The notes below the pieces were generated by a model that did no database searches, was not told the origin of the DNA, and saw only the letters and a program-made list of their open reading frames with translations. From Mytilus galloprovincialis (taxonomy: Eukaryota; Mollusca; Bivalvia; Mytilida; Mytilidae), in the NCBI RefSeq assembly GCF_965363235.1, contig NC_134843.1:48603535-48667534 (forward strand): a stretch of DNA of 64,000 nucleotides. Reading direction: 5' to 3'. Both the position numbers and the translations under genes were made by a program. Of the stretch, positions 10,007 through 23,900 are shown piece by piece. The number at the start of each line of letters is the position of its first letter. Position 1 is the stretch's first letter.

Positions 10007-11414
10007 AATCTTCTGTTGCAATTACTTCCAAGGTTAGGGTCAAATTTATGCCAGATTGACTGGACTATAACATTGGCAATCCTCCAGTCAGATGGTACAA
10101 CCAGTTTCAATTGATGTTTGGAAGATGAGTGCAAGTATGGGAGCTATTTCCGTAATCTTCCTCTTATATTATCGTTCCTGCTGCTTTATTTGGATTGATT
10201 TTTGTAAGTAATTTGAATATTCCATTTTCTTTTATGGTAAGTTCCTCAGCGGACGGCTATTTACCTGACATCTAGATGAAAACTCATGCTGGTTGTATGT
10301 ATCCTTGGTGGAGAAAGCCGATTGAAACTGTTTTAAGAATGGTTGCTTGTTCTACTAGGTGTGAGTGTAGTATAAATTTTGAAACGATCCATTGAATCAA
10401 CTTATTCTAAAAGTTTACAAATTCAGCACTGCAATTAGATCTTTGAATATTGTTTTTATTGGTATTAATATTGAATTTGTTATCAGTTAATTAAAAGTAA
10501 ACTAAATATTATTGTTATATTATTCAAATGCACTTTCATGGATCTACAATTTGTCGATAATTGTAAATGGCATTGCATATGATCATATTTTTCTCACATG
10601 TTTATAAATCTTTACACACATTCCATTAGATGTTGGATGTGAACTGATTGATAATTTAGTCTCAGAAGCATAATTTTTGTTATTACATTTTTTCTGGTAG
10701 TTGTTATTGGCTTTGACCAAGCTGTAAAGCAGCTGTGAGTACTCTCCGATCTTTTGTTGTTTGATGTACAAGTACCCAGCCTCGTCCAGTGTTTTTGTTT
10801 ATTGATATATTTCTATTTGTATCCATCTGATGAGTTAAGCCTTTTCTACTTTGTTTCCAAGGTTAAGGACCCTTCTTAAATGTAAACACCGCCACATTCT
10901 GTATGAACGTGTCCATCTTAAGTGAGGATCCTGCAATTCAGTGGTTTTCTTGTTAGTGTTATTATTTTTTTTGGAATTAAAATAGTTTTATAATAACATT
11001 CATCATTTCTGTGATTTTTACAGCTCACCATGCAGGCTTTGCTCATTGTTGAAGACCGTAGTGACCTAGTCGTTAATTTCTGTCATTATGCGTTTTGTGA
11101 AAATTTGTCTTATTGGCAATCATACCAAATCTTTTTTTTGTGTGTGTAAAAGTTTCATAACATTTGATTGTGACAGACTAAGTTGGAGAAGGGAAACAAA
11201 TTCAGATTTTTTTTCCATTTGTAAAGGGACTGGACTCTAGAACAGTTAAAGCAAAGCCACCAAAATTCAAACTTGATTGGTGTTTTGTAGTAAAAAGCAT
11301 TGTGTTCAGGTCTTACAATATTTGGTTGAGGCTAACGCAAGTTGGAGGATGGAAACCAAATTTGGGACACAAGGAAAAGGATAAAACTTGTGTAGCGGTT
11401 GGGACATAAAAACA
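10007..11414. other. Intergenic stretch with decayed repeat pieces
   Basis: On the minus strand near 10030-10125 a short stretch reads PSDWRIANVI, like a LINE reverse transcriptase motif, but the match is brief. Bases 11032-11140 are a reversed partial copy of the dispersed repeat at 48080-48440. Nothing else is recognisable. Confidence 0.35.
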
Positions 11415-12171
11415 ACAGATGATCCACAGGGCGCAGCTTTATACAACCGCAAAGGTTGAACCCTGAACGGTTGGGGCAAGTATGGACAACATTCAAGCTG
11501 GATTCAGATCTAAATTTGGATCGTGATTAAATAGTTGACACAGCATAGGTTTCTGACACAGAATGAATGTGGTCTAATGAACTGAAAAAATATTTGTTTT
11601 GCCTATTAAATATTAATGTAGACCAATTTGAAAACGGGACCAAAAATTAAGAATCTACATACACAGTTAGATTTGGCATATCAACGAACCCCAATTATTC
11701 AATTTTCTATGAAATCAAACAAAGTTTAATTTTGGACCTCGATTTGGACCAACTTGAAAACTGGGTCAATAATAAAAAATCTTAGTACATTTTAAGATTC
11801 AGCATATCAAAGAACTTCAAAGATTAATATATTGTTAAAATCAGCCAAGTTTAATTTTGGACCCTTTGGACCTTAATGTAGACCAATTTGAAAAAGGGAC
11901 CAAAAATTAAGAATCTACATACACAGTTAGATTCGGCATATCATAGAACCCCAATTATTCAATTTTTGATGAAATAAAACAAAGTTTAATTTTGGACCCT
12001 TTGGGCCCTTATTCCTAAACTGTTTGGACAAAGACTCCCAAAATCAATCCCAACCTTCCTTTTAAGGTCAAAGACCTTGTGTTTAAATTTCATAGATTTC
12101 TATTTACTTATACTAAAGTTATAGTGTGAAAACCAAATGTCTTTGGACGACGACAACGTTATACCAATATA
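11415..12171 (+). mobile_element. Foldback repeat family 1, short diverged copy
   Basis: It starts with ACAGATGATCCACAGG and a mutated end repeat TTTATACAACCGCA (11438-11451), keeps about 750 bp of the usual modules, and stops at the GACGACGACAACG region without the closing inverted repeat. Confidence 0.7.
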
Positions 12172-12886
12172 GTAAACTGACGCCATAGCTAAAAAAAAAG
12201 ATATGAAGACAAACAATAGTACATAAAACACAACATGGAAAAGTTAAGACTAAGCAACACAAACCTCACCAAAAACTGGGTTGATCACAGGTGCTCTGGA
12301 AAGGGTAAGCAGATAAGAAACACACTATGAACAATGGTATTCTAAATTCCAGATTTCTTGTACAAATTTCAAAATAGACAAAACATTTGACTCCCTGGTT
12401 CTCTTTAAAGCCATTTTGGATATCCAATACTTTCTTTTATATAGATTCCACTATAATGATTGAGGCAAAGTTTGCTACAATAGATTTTTAAAGAAGATTT
12501 TTTTAAATGTTAATTTACAAATGCTTAGTTACAAGAAAAGCTCAATTTGCTAGGTGAGCTAAAAAATGAGCAATTTTCCAAGTTATAAAGGGACACAACT
12601 CAGGAAGTTAGAATGTCTACAAGTACTGGTACTGGTTATTTGTTTGTGTAAGAGTGGGTGCAAAAATGAATCCGACAGGCAGTCAAGGGTATCACTTAAT
12701 GGACTCTTGGGCCTTGTGGACATAAAAACAATGACCATATACGACAGCTACAATTTGTCTGGTTCCTTAACAAATTTCACCATTCATGGCTGATGGGGGT
12801 ATGAAATTAACAAGGTTGGCCAGGTAATCAGAAACAGTTATTTTGACCTTCAATAGGCTATAATAATTTTTTACAGGAAACTTAAA
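12172..12886. other. Intergenic stretch, no gene seen
   Basis: AT-rich sequence. TAGGTGAGCTAAAAA near 12551-12565 matches the hairpin terminus of the repeat ending at 25195, so part of this region is probably a decayed copy of that family. Confidence 0.35.
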
Positions 12887-15813
12887 ACAAGAGTGCACAC
12901 GCTGAAATGTCTCGCCTTCTATACTAATAATTGATATTATGTTGATAGTCCTAAGTATAAAGTTAAGATTTATAACAACTGTCACATAAACTTAACATTA
13001 ACCAAGATAACTAAACAAAGACCAATGAACCTTGAAAATGAGGTCATGGTCAGATGAACCATACCAGGCAGACATGTACAGCTAACAATGCTTCTATACA
13101 ACATATATAGTTGACCTATTACTTATAGTTTAAGAAAAATAGACCAAAACACAACCAGATGCTCCGCAGGGCGCAGCTTTATACGACCGCAGAGGTTGAA
13201 CCCTGAACGGTTGGGGCAAGTATGGACACAACATTCAAGCTGGATTCAGCTCTAAATTTGGATTGTGATTAAATAGTTGACACAGCATAGGTTTCTGACA
13301 CAGAATGAATGTGGTCTAATGAACTTAAAAAAAAATGTTTGCCTTTGAGCAATTCACTATGCTGTTGAATATTAATCCTCTCAAAAAAATGTTTGAAGAA
13401 ATTTTCTTTTTATTTATGAAATCTGAAATGAAAAAAATTGACCCTCCAATTTTTTTTTCACATCCCCCTTTCCCTTATTTCAAAACTGATCTCAATTCAA
13501 ATTTCTAATGAAGTTTGCAACAATAACTACTCATTTAAATACATCATAAAATATTAAAATGTAAAAAAAGTGCTTGTTATCACTGAATGGTAAAGATTGT
13601 TTTAATCTATCAGTTGGTAGTAAAAGTGAATATACATTGTATATTGTATAAAACAATGATTTAAGTTGATTCCACTACTATTCTGGACAAAGAAAGATAA
13701 CTCCAATTGAAATCCAATTGGAATTTCTTGCTATTGCACAATATTGTGCAATTAGATATTTCTTGCTATTGTGGAATACTGTGCAATTGAAAATATTTGC
13801 TATTGCACAATACTGTGCAATTGAAGATTTCTTGCTATTGCACAATACTGTGCAATTGAAGATTTCTTGCTATTGCTGAATACTGTGCAATTGAAAATTT
13901 CTTGCTATTGCACAATACTTAATATAATAATTTTGGATCCTGATTTGGACCAACTTGAAAACTGGGCCCATAATCAAAAATCTAAGTACAATTTTAGATT
14001 CAGCATATCAAAGAGGCCCAATAATTCAATTTTTGTTAAAATCAAACTTAGTTTAATTTTGGACCCTTTGGACGTTAATGTAAACCAATTTTAAAACGGG
14101 ACCAAAAATTAAGAATCTACATCCACAGTTAGATTTGGCATATCAAAGAACCCCAATTATTCAATTTTTGATGAAATCAAACAAAGTTTAATTTTGGACC
14201 CCGATTTGGACCAACTTGAAAACTGGGCCAATAATAAAAAAATCTTAAGTACATTTTTAGATTCAGCATATCAAAGAACCCCAAGGATTCAATTTTTGTT
14301 AAAATCAAACTAAGTTTAATTTTGGACCCTTTGGACCTTAATGTAGACCAATTTGAAAACGGGACCAAAAATTAAGAATCTACATACACAGTTAGATTCG
14401 GCATATCAAAGAACCCCAATTATTCAATTTTTGATAAAATCAAACAAAGTTTAAATCTGGACCCTTTGGGCCCTTTATTCCTAAACTGTTGGGACCAAAA
14501 CTCCCAAAATCAATACCAACCTTCCTTTTATGGTCATAAACCTTGTGTTTAAATTTCATAGATTTCTATTTACTTATACTAAAGTTATGGTGCGAAAACC
14601 AAAAAAAATGCTTATTTGGGTCCCTTTTTGGCCCCTAATTCCTAAACTGTTGGAACCAAAACTCCCAAAATCAATCCCAACCTTTCTTTTGTGGTCATAA
14701 ACCTTATGTCAAAATTTCATAGATTTCTATTTACTTAAACTAAAGTTATAGTGCGAAAACCAAGAAAATGCTTATTTGGGCCCTTTTTGGCCCCTAATTC
14801 CTAAAATGTTGGGACTAAAACTCCCAAAATCAATCCCAACCTTCCTTTTGTGGTCATAAACCTTGTGTTAAAATTTCATAGATTTCTATTCACTTTTACT
14901 AAAGTTAGAGTGCGAAAACTAAAAGTATTCGGACGACGACGACGCCAACGTGATAGCAATATACGACGAAAAATTTTTCAAATTTTGCGGTCGTATAAAA
15001 ACTTAACACTGTGCAATGAACTGTGAAAATGAGGTCACGATCAAATAAAACCTGCGCGCCTGACATAAAGATCATAAAATATTTCCATACACCAAATATA
15101 GTTGACCTATATCATATAGTATTAGATAAAAAGACCAAAACTCAAAAACTTAACATTGACCACTGAAGCGTGAAAATGAGGTCAAGGTCACATAACATCT
15201 GCCCGCTAGACATGTACACCTTACAATCATTCCATACAACAAATAAAGTAGACCTATTGCATATAGTATGAGAAAAACGGACCAAAACACAAAAATTTAA
15301 CTATAACCACTGAACCATTAAAATGAGGTCAAGGTCAGATGACACCTGCCAGTTGGACATGTACACCTTACAGTCCTTCCATACATCGAATATACTAGCC
15401 CTATTGCTTATAGTATCTGAGATATGGACTTGACCACCAAAACTTAACCTTGTTCACTGATCCATGAAATGAGGTCGAGGTCAAGTGAAAACTGTCTGAC
15501 AGACATGAGGACCTTGAAAGGTACGCACATATGAAATATAGTTATCTTATTACTTATAATAAGAGAGATATCAACATTACAAAAAATTTGAACTTTTTTT
15601 TCAAGTGGTCACTGAACCATTAAAATGAGGTCAAGGACATTGGACATGTGACTGATGGAAAGTTCGTAACATGAGGCATCTATATACAAAGTATGAAGCA
15701 TCCAGGTCTTCCACCTTCTAAAATATAAAGCTTTTAAGAAGTTAGCTAACACCGCCGCCGCCGGATCACTATCCCTATGTCGAGCTTTCTGCAACAAAAG
15801 TTGCAGGCTCGAC
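12887..15813 (-). repeat. Dispersed repeat family 2 (CTCGAC-hairpin type), interrupted by a family 1 copy
   Basis: Read on the minus strand it starts with the hairpin GTCGAGCCTGCAACTTTTG...GCTCGAC, a GGATAGTGATCCGGCGG run, then tandem units of about 145 bp with 'tgacctcattttcatggttcagtg', and ends in CGAGACATTTCAGCGTGTGC. An uninterrupted plus-strand copy lies at 32150-33242. Removing the insertion 13155-14999 leaves about 1,082 bp, close to the 1,093 bp of the intact copy. Confidence 0.8.
13155..14999 (+). mobile_element. Foldback repeat family 1 copy nested in family 2
   Basis: It begins CCAGATGCTCCGCAGG and ends TGCGGTCGTATAAA (14986-14999), with the same internal modules and palindromic minisatellite as the copy at 7880. 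It splits a family 2 repeat in a run of five A's (CACAAAAACTTAAC in the intact copy), so its insertion site can be read directly. Confidence 0.85.
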
Positions 15814-15999
15814 AAAAATGGACATTTGAAGGACAGAAACATTAATTTCAAGTTACTGGACACCAAGCATAGGGCCATGCAATAATCACTGTACTGACAG
15901 TTATGTCACTCTGAAGAAAATATCAATACTATCTGACAAGAGCAAAACACTTCACAATTGTTGACGCCACTGGAAAAGCAATACCCATGTCTCTTTTAG

Positions 16000-17395
16000 C
16001 AGTGTTCTCCCCAGGCCGTTTTAGCGTCGCGGTACCGCGACGCTATATTTCTTCCCGTGACGCTATAATTATTACCGCGACGCTATAATTATTTTCAGGA
16101 TGTTATTTTTCTCGTTCCTAAATTTTGAACTTTCATCTAATTACCACTCATGATCGTAAAAAAATATATCACTTTTAATTGTAATCCCTTCAAGTCGGAC
16201 AATAGAGGCAATTTAGAGTGGTTAAAAAGGTGTTAATTGCCCTTTGGGTGATAACTGTTTGGATACGAATACCCCAAGCTGTCACCTTGACATGATTAAT
16301 ACCACATGGTTTGCAATCGGCAAATTTCGACAAGGAGAAAACGTAATCAGAAAATCATAAAAAAATCGAAATATGTTTGCTAAATGAAATTTCAAAGAAA
16401 CAAACATTTTTTCTCTTTTAAAATGAGGTTGAGTCTTATCTTTTTACGACTTTTGATATATTAGTATTACTTTCTTTCTCTTCCTATTACTTTTTGTAAA
16501 TGGAGAGTGAAAATTTTGATTTTGGGCTAAATAAGTTTTGTACTTTCTTTAGAAAGTGATCAAAATTGGCTTGTGTATATGTTTCATCCATTCAATGCAT
16601 TAAAAACGCCATATTCATTCCCAATCTCTTGTCAAACATTGTTTATTTTCGTATTTTTCATTGCTTTCGGCGGCCATTTAATATTTTAGTGTAAACTACT
16701 GATCAGAACCGGACCAGATATGACAAAAAAAACGCATTTTACAATAATAACTACATATGCACAAATGGCACAGTAGACAGAAAACAATGATACATAAAGA
16801 GATAACTAAGCATTAACAGACTACTTGTAGATAACTTTGTTAAAAATATATCATTTTGTAAAAAGAAACATCTGGGACCATGAACCAATATGTTTCCAAG
16901 ACATGATAAAGAATTTTTTCTACTCAAATTTTTTTATTAAGAACCCGTGTTTTTTCCTACATATTTAATGCAATTGTATCTATACAGGTTGCACTATAAT
17001 AAACCATTCATTCATTTAGCTGGGTATAGGTAGGGTAACTGGAACCACACATATATTTTTATTTAGACTAAGAGGAAAAAAATAATTCTGGAACTATAAA
17101 TGAATATAGAAAACATAAACTGAAAATACTGTTATCATGGTTATAGTTTAATTGTATTCTCAGTTATGAATTCAACAATATAAAAACAAAGAATAGGGTG
17201 GAATAGAATATTTTATTTACCAAATAAGGGCCTATAGCATACAAACATTATAATACATTTTGTAATGAACAATAATGTATATAACATAAAGGAAATAAAG
17301 CGTTGCCACGACACGATAAATAACATTGAAAAAAAATACAATTTATTTTTTTACGCCAAATGTGATACTATCCAAAATTTCTGGGGAGAACACTG
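16000..17395. mobile_element. Non-autonomous hAT-like DNA transposon
   Basis: 1,396 bp with perfect 15-bp terminal inverted repeats: CAGTGTTCTCCCCAG at 16000-16014 and its exact complement at 17381-17395. A 7-bp direct repeat CTTTTAG flanks both ends (15993-15999, 17396-17402). CAGTG ends and a 7-8 bp target duplication are hAT features. Just inside the left end is a perfect 20-bp palindrome (16024-16043) followed by two more ACGCTATAATT units. No transposase frame is visible. Confidence 0.85.
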
Positions 17396-17402
17396 CTTTT
17401 AG

Positions 17403-17881
17403 GCCAGACAAAGTCAGATAAATCTGGTGGAATTCCATGCCTTACACATAGCAATACAGACAACATTAGTTTCAAAGACTTTATATAATTTACTTCATCT
17501 GAAGACAGTGATCAATTAAAATACATGAAATTAATGTTGTTATTCTAACATTTTTAATTTATTCTTTTATTGGATACACTAATAACTTTGCTCCAATGTT
17601 AAAAACACTAATTATTATCATTACATTTGTTAATAAAATTTTTTAGCTGTTACAAAGTACACAATGCAATGGTATAAAATGAGAAGTTTGTATATTTAAA
17701 AACAAATGAAGGACAGGTGTATAAAATGAGAAGTTTTTATATTTAAAAACAAATGGAATTTTCAATACAACAAACAATACATAGTTACAAATCATGGAGA
17801 TTTATATACACCACAAGTTAGGTGTCAATACACATGATTTTAAATTTGTTTTTTCCACTTCAACTCCATAAACAGTCTTAT
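17403..17881 (-). other. Probable 3' untranslated region of the RRM gene
   Basis: This AT-rich stretch lies directly downstream (minus strand) of the last coding exon at 17882 and contains several TTTATT (AATAAA on minus) motifs. A near-exact short duplication (tataaaatgagaagttt...) occurs at about 17675 and 17719. I cannot pick one poly(A) site. Confidence 0.35.
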
Positions 17882-17911
17882 CTATCGGCTGTTGCAAGGT
17901 CTGGCACTGAT
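17882..17911 (-). CDS. RRM gene exon 4, coding part, with stop
   Basis: Acceptor CTTTTTCAG, then codons for ISARPCNSR and TAG. It is in frame with exon 3 and resembles the conserved linker after the first DAZAP1 RRM. Support rests on about five matching residues. Confidence 0.5.
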   Translation of the reverse strand: MSARPCNSR

Positions 17912-20900
17912 CTGAAAAAGTGGGGAAAAAGGTCAATTAAATAATGTCAACACAATGAAGATTTCGGACTTGAGATGAATAACTCTATTTTTCTACACTT
18001 GGAACGTTTACTTGGAGTGATGTTAATAGAAATTCATAAAATTACTTGATTGTCTGACTGAAAAATACACAATGAAACCTTTTTATCATTCAAGTTGTAC
18101 ATCCTCACAGAAGTTATCTTCAGGATTTCATGAAATTTTACTTTTCTTGTCCCAAGAGAAAAATTTGCTTCTGCAGTAGACAATAACAAAAATTTCAAAT
18201 TTCATCTTTGGCTCCATGATTTCAATTTTGGTATTGCTATACAAAATTGGTCTACTCAGTGAAATTAACATTTTTGAAATAATTTCAAATCATTTATGCA
18301 ATTACTTGAACTTTAATGCCCCAGTCCTTGAAGTTTTCCACAAAAGTCTAGGTTACAGACTATCAAAGTTTTACAATTGTAAAATACTAATTATTAAATG
18401 TAACTATATCATTTTTAGGACATTTATGTACAGAAAATCAATAATTCACCCAATCAGGATTCCTTTTATTTTTGCAACTTAGTTCTCATCAGTAATTGAG
18501 AATTAAAAACATTATTTGTCTTTATCACTGAATTATGGTAATTCTCAAAAATTATAATGATTTGTTTAATCCAAAACCTTTTTTGAAACAGAAAATGTAG
18601 GAGTGTGCTCATACAAATCACTAAGGAAAAAGTTGTAAAAATGAAATTTAGGATCTTGAGCCAGGTAAAAATCTACCTACATTTGAGTAGCAAGACATTT
18701 TATTACACATCCTTTGATATGTAACTTCTTCCTTATATATACAAGGTTTCACTGTAAAATGTTAATTTCTCCTACTTAAATGTCAGAGAAGCAAGTCATA
18801 ACCTTAACTATGTGCAAACTTACAAAAAAATATGGTAAGATTGTGGGAGAATTAGTTCCACTTATTTATTATCTAAGAATAAAACTAATCTATAAAATGT
18901 TTAACATTATTTTTGTCAAACTTCTCATGTCTCATCACAACAGACTTTTTCCCAATTAAACAAAATGACCAGAAACAGGAAGTTAACTTTATGCAATAGA
19001 ATTTCTGAAGTGTAAACAGCCAAGTTTTATTCAGTCAAGTCCACACATCTAAATTAACACAACCTTTACCCATTACTCTGTACATTTATTGAGGTGTTGC
19101 TGTTAAACTTATACATAAAGCAAGCTTTCCACCTCATGCCCTGTTCTTGCTCTGTCCTCTGCAACAGGCATATACTCCTTTATTGCACCTAAATAATAGT
19201 AATTAATTTTTTATTCTGCCATCAAGTCCATTCACAAGCTGCCAGTCAAATATACTCTTTTGCTTTCATGCTAATTTTTTTCTCCATTCACAAGTTTGCA
19301 TTAGAGATTTTGACAAAATATGAGTTACACATATTTTAAACATCTTGCATGTAACATATGGAAATGCATTAAACTAATTATTAACACATTAACCTGGAAT
19401 ATACAACTTATATTAATCCCAAAGTATGTGTTGATTGATAAAACATTTATATGTATCTTTCATTAAGGTGTTGAAATATTTTCTTTAAATTTATCCTGAT
19501 GTTTAATGCTTTGTACATTTTTTAATCAAACAAAAATTTCAAATTTTTAGTATGAATATTCTATTATGAGAATCACTTTCTTTTAACTATTTCTGATCAC
19601 ATCTGGACAAAAACCTTGGAAAAATCTAATGGTAATATAGATACATGTTCATGCAGTGATCTATTTTTTTTTTCAAATTTATTTACCTGTCTTCCATCAA
19701 TTTCGTGTTGTTGTTGATGTAATACTGAGTCCACACATCTTGGATCTCTGAATGTCACAAAACCAAAACCTCTGGACCTTCCAGTTTGTCTGTCCATGAT
19801 TACAACAGCATCTGACAGCTGTCCATACTGACTGAAGTAGTTCCATAAACTGTCTGCATAATATAAAAAAATGCTAATTTATCTGTTAATATTTACTCAT
19901 ATCCATTCAACTTTTAAAATACCTGATTAAATCAGTTTTATTCTCGACTCCTAGGAGTCGAGATTAAGAATTGAACGATGGACACTAAGGGCGTGAATTT
20001 TTCTTGCTACCTGATTGGAAGATATCACGAGACGTGAATAATTAAAATTTATTGATTGGTTAGGACAATCCAAACCAAGTAAATGTCCTTCAATCCCGTA
20101 GAGTATCGGATTTGTCGTCTATATTTTAGCAATTAGATTTTACACAGGTAACTTTTATCTATAAATAGACGAAACAACAACGTTAAACGATACTACAAGT
20201 TCATAACGTGTGACCTCACGTGTGTGGTAAAATTTGTTGATTGATGCACATGGCTATTCTAGTAAATGAATTAATCTACAAAGCGAGAGCTCTTTCCATT
20301 TTCATCAGCTAAGAGTCGAATTTAGCACTTTTTGAAAGGCTATCGCTTGTGCACCTCTGACATTGAGTCACACGGCAAACAATTTATCAGTCAAAGGGTC
20401 AGTGTTCTCCCCAGGCCGTTTTAGCACTGTGCTTTTCAGCGCTATCAAAATTTCCCGCTGTTTTATTGCACTGACTGCAGCGCTATCCAATCGCTATGTT
20501 TTTTTCTTATTTTTTTCAAATTTCCAGCTTATTTTTCACTTTCGGATCGCTTGATCAACTGGTTTACTTTTTCTGTTGTATTAAGTAACTATACTGGACC
20601 AGTGACAGTCTAATAAATTTTACAAAATGGTGACTTTGAAAGATCAAAATAAACAAGGACTTCAACATTGACATCTATTTTTTTTAATAGAAAGAATATA
20701 TATAGCATTTGTACAGAGGCATACATGTATATGAATGAAATGAGATGAAATAAATTGACTGCATTTCATGACTACCCCCACAAACTTTTTTTTTTACAAA
20801 CATTGAACCAGGTGCTCCGCAGGGAGCAGCTTTATACGACCGCAGAGGTCGAACCCTGAACAGTTGGGGCAAGTATGGACAAAACATTCAAGCGTGATAC

Positions 20901-23900
20901 AGCTCTGAATTTGGATTGTGATCAAATTTTGACATTACATGGGTTTTTTTTTTACACAAAACAAATGTCAAGATTTTACAAATCAATTAAAGATTTCTTC
21001 TTCAAACTTTTTAAATCTAAAATTAAATAGTTGACACAGCATAGGTTTCTGACACAGAATGAATGTGGTCTAATGAACTTAAAAGGTTTTTTTTGCCTTT
21101 GAGCAATTCACTATGCTGTTGAATATTAATCCTCTCAAAAAAATGTTTGAAGAAATTTTCTTTTTATTTATGAAATCTGAAATGAGAAAAATTTAACCCC
21201 CCCCCTTTTTTTTCACATCCCCGTTTCCCTTTTTCCAAAACTGATATCAATTCAAATTTCTAATGGAGTTTGCAACAATAACTACTCTTTTAAATACATC
21301 ATAAAATATTAAAATGTAAAATAAAGTGCTTGTTATCACTGAATGGTAAAGATTGGTTGGTAGTAAAAGTGAATATACATTGTTTATTGTATAAAACAAT
21401 AAAAAAAAACTTCATCAGCAACATTTTATATTGGCAAATTTCCAATGAAGTTATTAACATAAAGTTATTGGCAAATAAAAATAGAAAATGACATCATAGT
21501 CATGTCTGGCAAATGTCCAACATACATTATCTAAAAACATTTTAGATAAGATAAGGAAAAAAAGCTTCATCAGCAACATTTTATATTGGCAAATTTCCAA
21601 TGAACTTATTTACATAAAGTATTGGCAAATAAAAATAGAAAATGACATCATAGTCATGTCTGGCAAATTTCCAACATATATTATCAACTACTATTCTATA
21701 CAAAGAAAGATAACTCCAATTGAAAATTAATTGCTATTGCACAATATTGTGCAATTAGATATTTCTTGCTATTGTGCAATACTGTGCAATTGAAAATTTC
21801 TTGCTATTGCACAATACTTGATATGGAATCCTGATTTGGACCAACTTGAAAACTGGGCCCATAATCAAAAATCAAAGTACATATTTAGATAAAGCATATC
21901 AAATAAGCCCAAGAATTTAATTTTTGTTAAAATCAAACTTAGTTTAATTTTGGACCCTTTGGACCTTAATGTAGACCAATTTGAAAACTGGACCAAAAAT
22001 TAAGAATCTACATACACAGTTAGATTTGGCATATCAAAGAACCCATTTATTCAATTTTTGATGAAATCAAACAAAGTTTAATTTTGGACCCCCATTTGGA
22101 CCAACTTGAAAACTAGGCCAATAATTAAAAATCTAAGTACATTTTTAAATTCAGCTTATCAAAGAACCCCAAGGATTCAATTTTTGTTAAAATCAAACTA
22201 AGTTTAATTTTGGACCCTTTGGACCTTAATGTAGACCAATTTGAAAACTGGACCAAAAATTAAGAATCTACATACATAGTTAGATTCGGCATATCAAAGA
22301 ACCCCAATTATTCAATTTTTGATGAAATCACACAAAGTTCAATTTTGGACCCTTTGGGCCCCTTATTCCTAAACTGTTAGGACCAAAATCAAACCCAACC
22401 TTCCTTTTGTGGCCATAAACCTTGTGTTAAAATTTCATTGATTTCTATTTACTTATACTAAAGTTATTGTGCGAAAATCAAGAATAATGCTTATTTGGGC
22501 CCTTTTTTGGCCCTTAATTCCTAAACTGTTGGAACCAAAACTCCCAAAATCAATCCCAACCTTCCTTTTGTGGTCATAGACCTTGTGTCAAAATTTCATA
22601 GATTTCTATTCACTTAAACTAAAGTTATAGTGCGAAAACCAAGAAAATGCTTATTTGGGCCCTTTTTGGCCCCTAATTCCTAAAATGTTGGGACCAAAAC
22701 TCCCAAAATCAATCCCAACCTTCCTTTTGTGGTCATAAACCTTGTGTTAAAATTTCATTGATTTCTATTCACTTTTACCAAAGTTAGAGTGCGAAAACTA
22801 AAAGTATTCGGACGACGACGACGACGCAGACGACGACGCCAACGTGATAGCAATATACGACCAAAAAATTAAAATTTTTGCGGTCGTATAAAAAACGATG
22901 ATTTTAAAAACAATCAAACATGGGGGTTTGTTACAATTTGCAAACCCTGAAAATAAGCAAGTTTCTGAAGTATTAATGATCACCTAATCAAACTAATAAT
23001 TGTTTAATCAGCAATTCTACAGTAATGAATTTTACCACTTGAAAACAATTGAGAGGATATGATTAGAAAAACAAACCCCAAGCTGATATGACTTGAGAAA
23101 TTCACTTTCTCGATGTCCAGCTTGGATGAAGCCATTTGAATGTTATAAAACGTTAAGGTCAGAAAAATGAGAAATCATTATGCTAAAAAATGTTAATTTC
23201 TGTCAAATGTCATACGGATAACCGTACACTGCTACAGTCATGACAGTGGGTTACAAAACCAAACACAGAAGCTGACAATGACTTGATTGTTGGTCCTACA
23301 AGTTCTGCAACATCACCTGTTAGTGCTAAGAAATCTTCACATAGGCAGGATGGTATAGACCCACCATGGAAAAAGACTTCTCCTTGGGTTTTATACACAG
23401 ATGATATGAGGATTATATGAATTTACAATGGAGAGAAAAAACTCTTCTTCTATATCCAGACAATAACATTAACAAACAAATGGGTTACTTCCATGAGAAG
23501 GATGAGGACATCATTACAAGAGAAAACATCAATAGCATAATACAAGAAAAACACATGACAACTCAATTACAAACAAACCGCGTGCCCCGACAAAGTTGCT
23601 GAGAATTGTCGAAAACTACGTGCTTACTACAGCGCTATCCAAAACTCCTGATCTGATGTTATATTTTCAGTATATACATGTACTCTGCAAATAGTGAAAA
23701 ATGACATAGGGACCTAAGAGCTACGGTTTAGTAGCTAAGGCAACCCATACATGTACTTTAATAATTTATGGGGTGCATTGCCAGCCACGCCCCAAATGTC
23801 GAATCTGATCCTGCAATTTCTTCAAGAGCTACCCTGTGGCTTAGAGAGCTTAAAGTTAAAATATCATGCAGCAATAATTCTCATCAGTGGTACAAACATT

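Noticed and set aside
9919..10134. LINE reverse transcriptase gene
   Set aside because: Only about ten residues (PSDWRIANVI) look like RT, and half the frame is the GACGACG end of a family 1 copy.
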